Below, in pieces: positions 13,841-28,519 of a stretch of DNA of 64,000 nucleotides. The position numbers were made by a program, and so were the translations under genes. This DNA comes from Halisarca cf. caerulea. Lineage: Eukaryota > Porifera > Demospongiae > Chondrillida > Halisarcidae. How positions within the stretch are numbered: position 1 is the stretch's first letter; each line of letters begins with the position of its first letter. The stretch covers positions 1,835,501-1,899,500 of the forward strand of contig CAUJGJ010000444.1 of NCBI GenBank assembly GCA_963170055.1, given 5' to 3'. The notes beneath the pieces are model-generated. The model made no database searches. It saw only the letters and a list, made by a program, of their open reading frames with translations, and was not told the DNA's origin.

Positions 13841-14579
13841 GATTTGTCATATCTTAGGAACTTTTCAAATTTTTCACTTTGCCTAATTTTAAAGTTATGT
13901 TTCTAACTTTATCTTTGCGATAAATATTATTTAAAGTTTGTAACGTTTTAAACTTAACTTTCTTAGAAAGTTGAAATTAGTAGTTCATTTCTCATATCTT
14001 ATGTACATTACCAATGTTTCACTTTGCCTAATTTTATAGTTATGTTTCTAACTTTATCTTTGCGATAAATATTATTTAAACTTTCTAACGTTTTAAACTT
14101 AACTTTCTTAGAAAGTTGAAATTAGTAGTTCATTTGTCATATCATAGGAACTTTGCCAATTTTTCACTTTGCCTAATTTTAAAGTTATGTTTCTAACTTT
14201 ATCTTTGCGATAAATATTATTTAAAGTTTGTAACGTTTTAAACTTAACTTTCTTAGAAAGTTAAAATTAGTATTTGATTTGTCATATCTTAGGAACTTTG
14301 CCAATTTTTCACTTTGCCTAATTTTAAAGTTATGTTTCTAACTTTATCTTTGCGATAAATATTATTTAAAGTTTGTAACGTTTTAAACTTAACTTTCTTA
14401 GAAAGTTGAAATTAGTATTTCATTTGTCATATCTTAGGAACATTACCAATTTTTCACTTTGCCTAATTTTATAGTTGTGTTTCTAACTTTATCTTTGCGA
14501 TAAATATTATTTAAACTTTGTAACGTTTTAAACTTAACTTTCTTAGAAAGTTAAAATTAGTAGTTCATTTGTCATATCT

Positions 14580-16160
14580 TAGGAACTTTGCCAATTTTTC
14601 ACTTTGCCTAATTTTAAAGTTATGTTTGTAACTTTATCTTTGCGATAAATATTATTTAAAGTTTGTAACGTTTTAAACTTAACTTTCTTAGAAAGTTAAA
14701 ATTAGTATTTGATTTGTCATATCTTAGGAACTTTGCAAATTTTTCACTTTGCCTAATTTTAAAGTTATGTTTCTAACTTTATCTTTGCAATAAATATTAT
14801 TTAAAGTTTGTAACGTTTTAAACTTAACTTTCTTAGAAAGTTAAAATTAGTATTTGATTTGTCATATCTTAGGAACTTTGCCAATTTTTCACTTTGCCTA
14901 ATTTTAAAGTTATGTTTCTAACTTTATCTTTGCGATAAATATTATTTAAGGTTTGTAACGTTTTAAACTTAACTTTCTTAGAAAGTTGAAATTAGTAGTT
15001 CATTTCTCATATCTTATGTACATTACCAATGTTTCACTTTGCCTAATTTTATAGTTATGTTTCTAACTTTATCTTTGCGATAAATATTATTTAAACTTTA
15101 TAACGTTTTAAACTTAACTTTCTTAGAAAGTTGAAATTAGTAGTTCATTTGTCATATCATAGGAACTTTGCCAATTTTTCACTTTGCCTAATTTTAAAGT
15201 TATGTTTCTAACTTTATCTTTGCGATAAATATTATTTAAACTTTGTAACGTTTTAAACTTAACTTTCTTAGAAAGTTAAAATTAGTATTTGATTTGTCAT
15301 ATCTTAGGAACTTTGCCAATTTTTCACTTTGTCTAATTTTAAAATTATGTTTTTAACTTTATCTTTGCGATAAATATTATTTAAAGTTTGTAACGTTTTA
15401 AACTTAACTTTCTTAGAAAGTTAAAAGTAGTAGTTCATTTGTCATATCTTAGGAACTTTGCCAATTTTTCACTTTGCCTAATTTTAAAGTTATGTTTGTA
15501 ACTTTATCTTTGCGATAAATATTATTTAAAGTTTGTAACGTTTTAAACTTAACTTTCTTAGAAAGTTAAAATTAGTATTTGATTTGTCATATCTTAGGAA
15601 CTTTGCAAATTTTTCACTTTGCCTAATTTTAAAGTTATGTTTCTAACTTTATCTTTGCAATAAATATTATTTAAAGTTTGTAACGTTTTAAACTTAACTT
15701 TCTTAGAAAGTTAAAATTAGTATTTGATTTGTCATATCTTAGGAACTTTGCCAATTTTTCACTTTGCCTAATTTTAAAGTTATGTTTCTAACTTTATCTT
15801 TGCGATAAATATTATTTAAGGTTTGTAACGTTTTAAACTTAACTTTCTTAGAAAGTTGAAATTAGTAGTTCATTTCTCATATCTTATGTACATTACCAAT
15901 GTTTCACTTTGCCTAATTTTATAGTTATGTTTCTAACTTTATCTTTGCGATAAATATTATTTAAACTTTATAACGTTTTAAACTTAACTTTCTTAGAAAG
16001 TTGAAATTAGTAGTTCATTTGTCATATCATAGGAACTTTGCCAATTTTTCACTTTGCCTAATTTTAAAGTTATGTTTCTAACTTTATCTTTGCGATAAAT
16101 ATTATTTAAATTTTGTAACGTTTTAAACTTAACTTTCTTAGAAAGTTAAAATTAGTATTT
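14580..16160. repeat. Higher-order repeat, 6 monomers (870 bp), two copies
   Basis: Four independent markers repeat 870 bp apart: ATGTTTGTAAC at 14621/15491, CTTTGCAATAAAT near 14783/15653, CTCATATCTTATGTAC at 15006/15876, and AAACTTTATAACG near 15094/15964. A related ATGTAC unit at 13991 lies seven monomers upstream of the first. Confidence 0.8.
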
Positions 16161-16199
16161 GATTTGTCATATCTTAGGAACTTTTCAAATTTTTCACTT

Positions 16200-19100
16200 T
16201 GCCTAATTTTAAAGTTATGTTTCTAACTTTATCTTTGCGATAAATATTATTTAAAGTTTTTAACGTTTTAAACTTAACTTTCTTAGAAAGTTAAAATTAG
16301 TATTTGATTTGCCATATCTTAGGAACTTTCCCAATTTTTCACTTTGCCTAATTTTAAACTTATGTTTCTAACTTTATCTTTGCGATAAATATTATTTAAA
16401 GTTTGTAACGTTTTAAACTTAACTTTCTTAGAAAGTTAAAATTAGTATTTGATTTGTCATATCTTAGGAACATTACCAATTTTTCATTTTGCCTAATTTT
16501 ATATTTATGTTTCTAACTTTATCTTTGCGATAAATATTATTTAAACTTTGTAACGTTTTAAACTTAACTTTCTTAGAAAGTTAAAATTAGTATTTGATTT
16601 GTCATATCTTAGGAACTTTGCCAATTTTTCACTTTGCCTAATTTTAAAGTTATGTTTCTAACTTTATCTTTGCGATAAATATTATTTAAACTTTGTAACG
16701 TTTTAAACTTAACTTTCTTAGAAAGTTAAAATTAGTATTTGATTTGTCATATCTTAGAAACTTTGCCAATTTTTCACTTTGCCTAATTTTAAAGTTATGT
16801 TTCTAACTTTATCTTTAGATAAATATTATTTAAAGTTTGTAACGTTTTAAACTTAACTTTCTTAGAAAGTTAAAATTAGTATTTGATTTGTCATATCTTA
16901 GGAACTTTGCAAATTTTTCACTTTGCCTAATTTTAAAGTTATGTTTCTAACTTTATCTTTGCGATAAATATTATTTAAACTTTGTAACGTTTTAAACTTA
17001 ACTTTCTTAGAAAGTTAAAATTAGTATTTGATTTGTCATATCTTAGGAACTTTGCCAATTTTTCACTTTGCCTAATTTTAAAGTTATGTTTCTAACTTTA
17101 TCTTTGCGATAAATATTATTTAAGGTTTGTAACGTTTTAAACTTAACTTTCTTAGAAAGTTGAAATTAGTAGTTCATTTGTCATATTATAGGAACTTTGC
17201 CAATTTTTCACTTTGCCTAATTTTAAAGTTATGTTTCTAACTTTATCTTTGCGATAAATATTATTTAAAGTTTGTAACGTTTTAAACTTAACTTTCTTAG
17301 AAAGTTAAAATTAGTATTTGATTTGTCATATCTTAGGAACTTTGCCAATTTTTCACTTTGCCTAATTTTAAAGTTATGTTTCTAACTTTATCTTTGCGAT
17401 AAATATTATTTAAAGTTTGTAACGTTTTAAACTTAACTTTCTTAGAAAGTTAAAATTAGTATTTGATTTGTCATATCTTAGGAACTTTGCAAATTTTTCA
17501 CTTTGCCTAATTTTAAAGTTATGTTTCTAACTTTATCTTTAGATAAATATTATTTAAATTTTGTAACGTTTTATACTTAACTTTCTTAGAAAGTTAAAAT
17601 TAGTATTTGATTTGTCATATCTTAGGAACTTTGCCAATTTTTCACTTTGCCTAATTTTAAAGTTATGTTTCTAACTTTATCTTTAGATAAATATTATTTA
17701 AATTTTGTAACGTTTTAAACTTAACTTTCTTAGAAAGTTAAAATTAGTATTTGATTTGTCATATCTTAGGAACTTTTCAAATTTTTCACTTTGCCTAATT
17801 TTAAAGTTATGTTTCTAACTTTATCTTTGCGATAAATATTATTTAAAGTTTTTAACGTTTTAAACTTAACTTTCTTAGAAAGTTAAAATTAGTATTTGAT
17901 TTGCCATATCTTAGGAACTTTGCCAATTTTTCACTTTGCCTAATTTTAAACTTATGTTTCTAACTTTATCTTTGCGATAAATATTATTTAAAGTTTGTAA
18001 CGTTTTAAACTTAACTTTCTTAGAAAGTTAAAATTAGTATTTGATTTGTCATATCTTAGGAACATTACCAATTTTTCATTTTGCCTAATTTTATATTTAT
18101 GTTTCTAACTTTATCTTTGCGATAAATATTATTTAAACTTTGTAACGTTTTAAACTTAACTTTCTTAGAAAGTTGAAATTAGTAGTTCATTTGTCATATT
18201 ATAGGAACTTTGCCAATTTTTCACTTTGCCTAATTTTAAAGTTATGTTTCTAACTTTATCTTTGCGATAAATATTATTTAAAGTTTTTAACGTTTTAAAC
18301 TTAACTTTCTTAGAAAGTTAAAATTAGTATTTGATTTGCCATATCTTAGGAACTTTGCCAATTTTTTACTTTGCCTAATTTTAAACTTATGTTTCTAACT
18401 TTATCTTTGCGATAAATATTATTTAAAGTTTGTAACGTTTTAAACTTAACTTTCTTAGAAAGTTAAAATTAGTATTTGATTTGTCATATCTTAGGAACAT
18501 TACCAATTTTTCATTTTGCCTAATTTTATATTTATGTTTCTAACTTTATCTTTGCGATAAATATTATTTAAACTTTGTAACGTTTTAAACTTAACTTTCT
18601 TAGAAAGTTAAAATTAGTATTTGATTTGTCATATCTTAGGAACTTTGCCAATTTTTCACTTTGCCTAATTTTAAAGTTATGTTTCTAACTTTATCTTTGC
18701 GATAAATATTATTTAAACTTTGTAACGTTTTAAACTTAACTTTCTTAGAAAGTTAAAATTAGTATTTGATTTGTCATATCTTAGAAACTTTGCCAATTTT
18801 TCACTTTGCCTAATTTTAAAGTTATGTTTCTAACTTTATCTTTAGATAAATATTATTTAAAGTTTGTAACGTTTTAAACTTAACTTTCTTAGAAAGTTAA
18901 AATTAGTATTTGATTTGTCATATCTTAGGAACTTTGCAAATTTTTCACTTTGCCTAATTTTAAAGTTATGTTTCTAACTTTATCTTTGCGATAAATATTA
19001 TTTAAACTTTGTAACGTTTTAAACTTAACTTTCTTAGAAAGTTAAAATTAGTATTTGATTTGTCATATCTTAGGAACTTTGCCAATTTTTCACTTTGCCT

Positions 19101-19850
19101 AATTTTAAAGTTATGTTTCTAACTTTATCTTTGCGATAAATATTATTTAAGGTTTGTAACGTTTTAAACTTAACTTTCTTAGAAAGTTGAAATTAGTAGT
19201 TCATTTGTCATATCTTAGGAACTTTGCCAATTTTTCACTTTGCCTAATTTTAAAGTTATGTTTCTAACTTTATCTTTGCGATAAATATTATTTAAACTTT
19301 GTAACGTTTTAAACTTAACTTTCTTAGAAAGTTAAAATTAGTATTTGATTTGTCATATCTTAGAAACTTTGCCAATTTTTCACTTTGCCTAATTTTAAAG
19401 TTATGTTTCTAACTTTATCTTTAGATAAATATTATTTAAAGTTTGTAACGTTTTAAACTTAACTTTCTTAGAAAGTTAAAATTAGTATTTGATTTGTCAT
19501 ATCTTAGGAACTTTGCAAATTTTTCACTTTGCCTAATTTTAAAGTTATGTTTCTAACTTTATCTTTGCGATAAATATTATTTAAACTTTGTAACGTTTTA
19601 AACTTAACTTTCTTAGAAAGTTAAAATTAGTATTTGATTTGTCATATCTTAGGAACTTTGCCAATTTTTCACTTTGCCTAATTTTAAAGTTATGTTTCTA
19701 ACTTTATCTTTGCGATAAATATTATTTAAGGTTTGTAACGTTTTAAACTTAACTTTCTTAGAAAGTTGAAATTAGTAGTTCATTTGTCATATTATAGGAA
19801 CTTTGCCAATTTTTCACTTTGCCTAATTTTAAAGTTATGTTTCTAACTTT
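16200..19850. repeat. Irregular variant blocks, GTTTTTAACG / TTGCCATATC class
   Basis: A run of three monomers recurs at irregular intervals. The first has GTTTTTAACG with TTGCCATATC and TTAAACTTATG, the second CATTACC with CATTTTGCC and TTATATTTATG, and the third often GTTGAAA with CATATTATAGG. The first member is at 16256, 17849 and 18283 here, and at 20599 and 21612 just downstream. The spacings are 11, 3, 16 and 7 monomers, so the region is a mosaic and not one clean higher-order repeat. Confidence 0.65.
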
Positions 19851-20039
19851 ATCTTTGCGATAAATATTATTTAAACTTTGTAACGTTTTAAACTTAACTT
19901 TCTTAGAAAGTTAAAATTAGTATTTGATTTGTCATATCTTAGGAACTTTGCCAATTTTTCACTTTGCCTAATTTTAAAGTTATGTTTCTAACTTTATCTT
20001 TGCGATAAATATTATTTAAAGTTTGTAACGTTTTAAACT

Positions 20040-22000
20040 TAACTTTCTTAGAAAGTTAAAATTAGTATTTGATTTGTCATATCTTAGGAACTTTGCCAAT
20101 TTTTCACTTTGCCTAATTTTAAAGTTATGTTTCTAACTTTATCTTTAGATAAATATTATTTAAATTTTGTAACGTTTTATACTTAACTTTCTTAGAAAGT
20201 TAAAATTAGTATTTGATTTGTCATATCTTAGGAACTTTGCCAATTTTTCACTTTGCCTAATTTTAAAGTTATGTTTCTAACTTTATCTTTAGATAAATAT
20301 TATTTAAATTTTGTAACGTTTTAAACTTAACTTTCTTAGAAAGTTAAAATTAGTATTTGATTTGTCATATCTTAGGAACTTTTCAAATTTTTCACTTTGC
20401 CTAATTTTATATTTATGTTTCTAACTTTATCTTTGCGATAAATATTATTTAAACTTTGTAACGTTTTAAACTTAACTTTCTTAGAAAGTTGAAATTAGTA
20501 GTTCATTTGTCATATTATAGGAACTTTGCCAATTTTTCACTTTGCCTAATTTTAAAGTTATGTTTCTAACTTTATCTTTGCGATAAATATTATTTAAAGT
20601 TTTTAACGTTTTAAACTTAACTTTCTTAGAAAGTTAAAATTAGTATTTGATTTGCCATATCTTAGGAACTTTGCCAATTTTTCACTTTGCCTAATTTTAA
20701 ACTTATGTTTCTAACTTTATCTTTGCGATAAATATTATTTAAAGTTTGTAACGTTTTAAACTTAACTTTCTTAGAAAGTTAAAATTAGTATTTGATTTGT
20801 CATATCTTAGGAACATTACCAATTTTTCATTTTGCCTAATTTTATATTTATGTTTCTAACTTTATCTTTGCGATAAATATTATTTAAACTTTGTAACGTT
20901 TTAAACTTAACTTTCTTAGAAAGTTAAAATTAGTATTTGATTTGTCATATCTTAGGAACTTTGCCAATTTTTCACTTTGCCTAATTTTAAAGTTATGTTT
21001 CTAACTTTATCTTTGCGATAAATATTATTTAAAGTTTGTAACGTTTTAAACTTAACTTTCTTAGAAAGTTAAAATTAGTATTTGATTTGTCATATCTTAG
21101 GAACTTTGCCAATTTTTCACTTTGCCTAATTTTAAAGTTATGTTTCTAACTTTATCTTTAGATAAATATTATTTAAATTTTGTAACGTTTTATACTTAAC
21201 TTTCTTAGAAAGTTAAAATTAGTATTTGATTTGTCATATCTTAGGAACTTTGCCAATTTTTCACTTTGCCTAATTTTAAAGTTATGTTTCTAACTTTATC
21301 TTTAGATAAATATTATTTAAATTTTGTAACGTTTTAAACTTAACTTTCTTAGAAAGTTAAAATTAGTATTTGATTTGTCATATCTTAGGAACTTTTCAAA
21401 TTTTTCACTTTGCCTAATTTTATATTTATGTTTCTAACTTTATCTTTGCGATAAATATTATTTAAACTTTGTAACGTTTTAAACTTAACTTTCTTAGAAA
21501 GTTGAAATTAGTAGTTCATTTGTCATATTATAGTAACTTTGCCAATTTTTCACTTTGCCTAATTTTAAAGTTATGTTTCTAACTTTATCTTTGCGATAAA
21601 TATTATTTAAAGTTTTTAACGTTTTAAACTTAACTTTCTTAGAAAGTTAAAATTAGTATTTGATTTGCCATATCTTAGGAACTTTGCCAATTTTTCACTT
21701 TGCCTAATTTTAAACTTATGTTTCTAACTTTATCTTTGCGATAAATATTATTTAAAGTTTGTAACGTTTTAAACTTAACTTTCTTAGAAAGTTAAAATTA
21801 GTATTTGATTTGTCATATCTTAGGAACATTACCAATTTTTCATTTTGCCTAATTTTATATTTATGTTTCTAACTTTATCTTTGCGATAAATATTATTTAA
21901 ACTTTGTAACGTTTTAAACTTAACTTTCTTAGAAAGTTGAAATTAGTAGTTCATTTGTCATATTATAGGAACTTTGCCAATTTTTCACTTTGCCTAATTT
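20040..22000. repeat. Higher-order repeat, 7 monomers (1,013 bp), two copies
   Basis: GTTTTTAACG at 20599/21612 and TTTTATACTTAAC at 20175/21188 each repeat 1,013 bp apart. This is seven units minus two bases from TTTAGATAAAT units in the block. Both copies carry two adjacent TTTAGATAAAT monomers, an ACTTTTCAAATT unit and the CATTTTGCC unit in the same order. Confidence 0.8.
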
Positions 22001-24289
22001 TAAAGTTATGTTTCTAACTTTATCTTTGCGATAAATATTATTTAAAGTTTGTAACGTTTTAAACTTAACTTTCTTAGAAAGTTAAAATTAGTATTTGATT
22101 TGTCATATCTTAGGAACTTTGCCAATTTTTCACTTTGCCTAATTTTAAAGTTATGTTTCTAACTTTATCTTTGCGATAAATATTATTTAAAGTTTGTAAC
22201 GTTTTAAACTTAACTTTCTTAGAAAGTTAAAATTAGTATTTGATTTGTCATATCTTAGGAACTTTGCCAATTTTTCACTTTGCCTAATTTTAAAGTTATG
22301 TTTCTAACTTTATCTTTAGATAAATATTATTTAAAGTTTGTAACGTTTTAAACTTAACTTTCTTAGAAAGTTAAAATTAGTATTTGATTTGTCATATCTT
22401 AGGAACTTTGCAAATTTTTCACTTTGCCTAATTTTAAAGTTATGTTTCTAACTTTATCTTTGCGATAAATATTATTTAAACTTTGTAACGTTTTAAACTT
22501 AACTTTCTTAGAAAGTTAAAATTAGTATTTGATTTGTCATATCTTAGGAACTTTGCCAATTTTTCACTTTGCCTAATTTTAAAGTTATGTTTCTAACTTT
22601 ATCTTTGCGATAAATATTATTTAAGGTTTGTAACGTTTTAAACTTAACTTTCTTAGAAAGTTGAAATTTGCAGTTCATTTCTCATATCTTATGTACATTA
22701 CCAATGTTTAACTTTGCCTAATTTTATAGTTATGTTTCTAACTTTATCTTTGCGATAAATATTATTTAAAGTTTGTAACGTTTTAAACTTAACTTTCTTA
22801 GAAAGTTAAAATTAGTATTTGATTTGTCATATCTTAGGAACTTTGCCAATTTTTCACTTTGCTTAATTTTAAAGTTATGTTTCTAACTTTATCTTTAGAT
22901 AAATATTATTTAAAGTTTGTAACGTTTTAAACTTAACTTTCTTCGAAAGTTAAAATTAGTATTTGATTTGTCATATCTTAGGAACTTTGCAAATTTTTCA
23001 CTTTGCCTAATTTTAAAGTTATGTTTCTAACTTTATCTTTGCGATAAATATTATTTAAACTTTGTAACGTTTTAAACTTAACTTTCTTAGAAAGTTAAAA
23101 TTAGTATTTGATTTGTCATATCTTAGGAACTTTGCCAATTTTTCACTTTGCCTAATTTTAAAGTTATGTTTCTAACTTTATCTTTGCGATAAATATTATT
23201 TAAAGTTTGTAACGTTTTAAACTTAACTTTCTTAGAAAGTTAAAATTAGTATTTGATTTGTCATATCTTAGGAACTTTGCCAATTTTTCACTTTGCCTCA
23301 TTTGAAAGTTATGTTTCTAACTTTATCTTTGCGATAAATATTATTTAAACTTTGTAACGTTTTAAACTTAACTTTCTTAGAAAGTTGAAATTAGTAGTTC
23401 ATTTGTCATATCTTAGGAACATTACCAATGTTTCACTTTGCCTAATTTTATAGTTATGTTTCTAACTTTATCTTTGCGATAAATATTATTTAAAGTTTTT
23501 AACGTTTTAAACTTAACTTTCTTAGAAAGTTAAAATTAGTATTTGATTTGTCATATCTTAGGAACTTTGCCAATTTTTCACTTTGCCTAATTTTAAACTT
23601 ATGTTTCTAACTTTATCTTTGCGATAAATATTATTTAAAGTTTGTAACGTTTTAAACTTAACTTTCTTAGAAAGTTAAAATTAGTATTTGATTTGTCATA
23701 TCTTAGGAACTTTGCCAATTTTTCACTTTGCCTAATTTTAAAGTTATGTTTCTAACTTTATCTTTAGATAAATATTATTTAAAGTTTGTAACGTTTTAAA
23801 CTTAACTTTCTTAGAAAGTTAAAATTAGTATTTGATTTGTCATATCTTAGGAACTTTGCAAATTTTTCACTTTGCCTAATTTTAAAGTTATGTTTCTAAC
23901 TTTATCTTTGCGATAAATATTATTTAAACTTTGCAACGTTTTAAACTTAACTTTCTTAGAAAGTTAAAATTAGTATTTGATTTGTCATATCTTAGGAACT
24001 TTGCCAATTTTTCACTTTGCCTAATTTTAAAGTTATGTTTCTAACTTTATCTTTGCGATAAATATTATTTAAAGTTTGTAACGTTTTAAACTTAACTTTC
24101 TTAGAAAGTTAAAATTAGTATTTGATTTGTCATATCTTAGGAAGATTATCAATTTTTCACTTTGCCTAATTTTATAGTTATGTTTCTAACTTTATCTTTG
24201 CGATAAATATTATTTAAAGTTTGTAACGTTTTAAACTTAACTTTCTTAGAAAGTTAAAATTAGTATTTGATTTGTCATATCTTAGGAAC

Positions 24290-27200
24290 ATTTCCAATTT
24301 TTCACTTTGCCTAATTTTATAGATGTGTTTCTAACTTTATCTTTGCGATAAATATTATTTAAAGTTTGTAACATTTTAAACTTAACTTTCTTAGAAAGTT
24401 GAAATTAGTAGTTCATTTGTCATATCTTAGGAACATTACCAATGTTTCACTTTGCCTAATTTTATAGTTATGTTACTAACTTTATCTTTGCGATAAATAT
24501 TATTTAAAGTTTGTAACGTTTTAAACTTAACTTTCTTAGAAAGTTAAAATTAGTATTTCATTTGTCATATCTTAGGAACATTACCAATTTTTCACTTTGC
24601 CTAATTTTATAGTTATGTTTCTAACTTTATCTTTGCGATAAATATTATTTAAAGTTTGTAACGTTTTAAACTTAACTTTCTTAGAAAGTTAAAATTAGTA
24701 TTTGATTTGTCATATCTTAGGAACATTTCCAATTTTTCACTTTGCCTAATTTTATAGTTGTGTTTCTAACTTTATCTTTGCGATAAATATTATTTAAACT
24801 TTGTAACATTTTAAACTTAACTTTCTTAGAAAATTAAAATTAGTATTTGATTTGTCATATCTTAGGAACTTTGCCAATTTTTCACTTTGCCTAATTTTCA
24901 AAGTTATGTTTCTAACTTTATCTTTGCGATAAATATTATTTAAAGTTTGTAACGTTTTAAACTTAACTTTCTTAGAAAGTTAAAATTAGTATTTGATTTG
25001 TCATATCTTAGGAACTTTGCCAATTTTTCACTTTGCCTAATTTTAAAGTTATGTTTCTAACTTTATCTTTGCGATAAATATTATTTAAAGTTTGTAACGT
25101 TTTAAACTTAACTTTCTTAGAAAGTTAAAATTAGTAGTTCATTTGTCATATCTTAGGAACATTACCAATGTTTCACTTTGCCTAATTTTATAGTTATGTT
25201 TCTAACTTTATCTTTGCGATAAATATTATTTAAAGTTTGTAACGTTTTAAACTTAACTTTCTTAGAAAGTTAAAATTAGTATTTCATTTGTCATATCTTA
25301 GGAACATTACCAATTTTTCACTTTGCCTAATTTTATAGTTATGTTTCTAACTTTATCTTTGCGATAAATATTATTTAAAGTTTGTAACGTTTTAAACTTA
25401 ACTTTCTTAGAAAGTTAAAATTAGTATTTGATTTGTCATATCTTAGGAACATTTCCAATTTTTCACTTTGCCTAATTTTATAGTTGTGTTTCTAACTTTA
25501 TCTTTGCGATAAATATTATTTAAACTTTGTAACATTTTAAACTTAACTTTCTTAGAAAGTTGAAATTAGTAGTTCATTTGTCATATCTTAGGAACATTAC
25601 CAATGTTTCACTTTGCCTAATTTTATAGTTATGTTTCTAACTTTATCTTTGCGATAAATATTATTTAAAGTTTGTAACGTTTTAAACTTAACTTTCTTAG
25701 AAAGTTGAAATTAGTATTTGATTTGTCATATCTTAGGAACATTACCAATGTTTCACTTTGCCTAATTTTATAGTTATGTTTCTAACTTTATCTTTGCGAT
25801 AAATATTATTTAAAGTTTGTAACGTTTTAAACTTAACTTTCTTAGAAAGTTAAAATTAGTATTTGATTTGTCATATCTTAGGAACATTTCCAATTTTTCA
25901 CTTTGCCTAATTTTATAGTTGTGTTTCTAACTTTATCTTTGCGATAAATATTATTTAAACTTTGTAACATTTTAAACTTAACTTTCTTAGAAAGTTAAAA
26001 TTAGTATTTGATTTGTCATATCTTAGGAACTTTGCCAATTTTTCACTTTGCCTAATTTTCAAAGTTATGTTTCTAACTTTATCTTTGCGATAAATATTAT
26101 TTAAAGTTTGTAACGTTTTAAACTTAACTTTCTTAGAAAGTTAAAATTAGTATTTGATTTGTCATATCTTAGGAACTTTGCCAATTTTTCACTTTGCCTA
26201 ATTTTAAAGTTATGTTTCTAACTTTATCTTTGCGATAAATATTATTTAAAGTTTGTAACGTTTTAAACTTAACTTTCTTAGAAAGTTGAAATTAGTAGTT
26301 CATTTGTCATATCTTAGGAACATTACCAATGTTTCACTTTGCCTAATTTTATAGTTATGTTTCTAACTTTATCTTTGCGATAAATATTATTTAAAGTTTG
26401 TAACGTTTTAAACTTAACTTTCTTAGAAAGTTAAAATTAGTATTTCATTTGTCATATCTTAGGAACATTACCAATTTTTCACTTTGCCTAATTTTATAGT
26501 TATGTTTCTAACTTTATCTTTGCGATAAATATTATTTAAAGTTTGTAACGTTTTAAACTTAACTTTCTTAGAAAGTTAAAATTAGTATTTCATTTGTCAT
26601 ATCTTAGGAACATTACCAATTTTTCACTTTGCCTAATTTTATAGTTATGTTTCTAACTTTATCTTTGCGATAAATATTATTTAAAGTTTGTAACGTTTTA
26701 AACTTAACTTTCTTAGAAAGTTAAAATTAGTATTTGATTTGTCATATCTTAGGAACATTTCCAATTTTTCACTTTGCCTAATTTTATAGTTGTGTTTCTA
26801 ACTTTATCTTTGCGATAAATATTATTTAAACTTTGTAACATTTTAAACTTAACTTTCTTAGAAAATTAAAATTTGTATTTGATTTGTCATATCTTAGGAA
26901 CTTTGCCAATTTTTCACTTTGCCTAATTTTCAAAGTTATGTTTCTAACTTTATCTTTGCGATAAATATTATTTAAAGTTTGTAACGTTTTAAACTTAACT
27001 TTCTTAGAAAGTTAAAATTAGTATTTGATTTGTCATATCTTAGGAACTTTGCCAATTTTTCACTTTGCCTAATTTTAAAGTTATGTTTCTAACTTTATCT
27101 TTGCGATAAATATTATTTAAAGTTTGTAACGTTTTAAACTTAACTTTCTTAGAAAGTTGAAATTAGTAGTTCATTTGTCATATCTTAGGAACATTACCAA

Positions 27201-27600
27201 TGTTTCACTTTGCCTAATTTTATAGTTATGTTTCTAACTTTATCTTTGCGATAAATATTATTTAAAGTTTGTAACGTTTTAAACTTAACTTTCTTAGAAA
27301 GTTAAAATTAGTATTTCATTTGTCATATCTTAGGAACATTACCAATTTTTCACTTTGCCTAATTTTATAGTTATGTTTCTAACTTTATCTTTGCGATAAA
27401 TATTATTTAAAGTTTGTAACGTTTTAAACTTAACTTTCTTAGAAAGTTAAAATTAGTATTTGATTTGTCATATCTTAGGAACATTTCCAATTTTTCACTT
27501 TGCCTAATTTTATAGTTGTGTTTCTAACTTTATCTTTGCGATAAATATTATTTAAACTTTGTAACATTTTAAACTTAACTTTCTTAGAAAGTTGAAATTA
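24290..27600. repeat. Higher-order repeats of 8 and 6 monomers with GTAACATTTT units
   Basis: The one-base-long variant ATTTTCAAAG occurs at about 24892, 26053 and 26924, spaced 1,161 and 871 bp (eight and six monomers plus the extra base). Each is preceded by a unit with GTAACATTTT in place of GTAACGTTTT and by an ACATTTCC unit. The same cassette, with units gained or lost, is repeated across the block. Confidence 0.75.
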
Positions 27601-28519
27601 GTAGTTCATTTGTCATATCTTAGGAACATTACCAATGTTTCACTTTGCCTAATTTTATAGTTATGTTTCTAACTTTATCTTTGCGATAAATATTATTTAA
27701 AGTTTGTAACGTTTTAAACTTAACTTTCTTAGAAAGTTAAAATTAGTATTTGATTTGTCATATCTGAGGAACTTTGCCAATTTTTCACTTTGCCTAATTT
27801 TAAAGTTATGTTTCTAACTTTATCTTTGCGATAAATATTATTTAAACTTTGTAACGTTTTAAACTTAACTTTCTTAGAAAGTTGAAATTAGTATTTGATT
27901 TGTCATATCTTAGGAACATTACCAATGTTTCACTTTGCCTAATTTTATAGTTATGTTTCTAACTTTATCTTTGCGATAAATATTATTTAAAGTTTGTAAC
28001 GTTTTAAACTTAACTTTCTTAGAAAGTTAAAATTAGTATTTGATTTGTCATATCTTAGGAACATTTCAAATTTTTCACTTTGCCTAATTTTATAGTTGTG
28101 TTTCTAACTTTATCTTTGCGATAAATATTATTTAAACTTTGTAACATTTTAAACTTAACTTTCTTAGAAAGTTAAAATTAGTATTTGATTTGTCATATCT
28201 TAGGAACTTTGCCAATTTTTCACTTTGCCTAATTTTAAAGTTATGTTTCTAACTTTATCTTTGCGATAAATATTATTTAAAGTTTGTAACGTTTTAAACT
28301 TAACTTTCTTAGAAAGTTGAAATTAGTATTTGATTTGTCATATCTTAGGAACATTACCAATGTTTCACTTTGCCTAATTTTATAGTTATGTTTCTAACTT
28401 TATCTTTGCGATAAATATTATTTAAAGTTTGTAACGTTTTAAACTTAACTTTCTTAGAAAGTTAAAATTAGTATTTGATTTGTCATATCTTAGGAACATT
28501 ACCAATTTTTCACTTTGCC

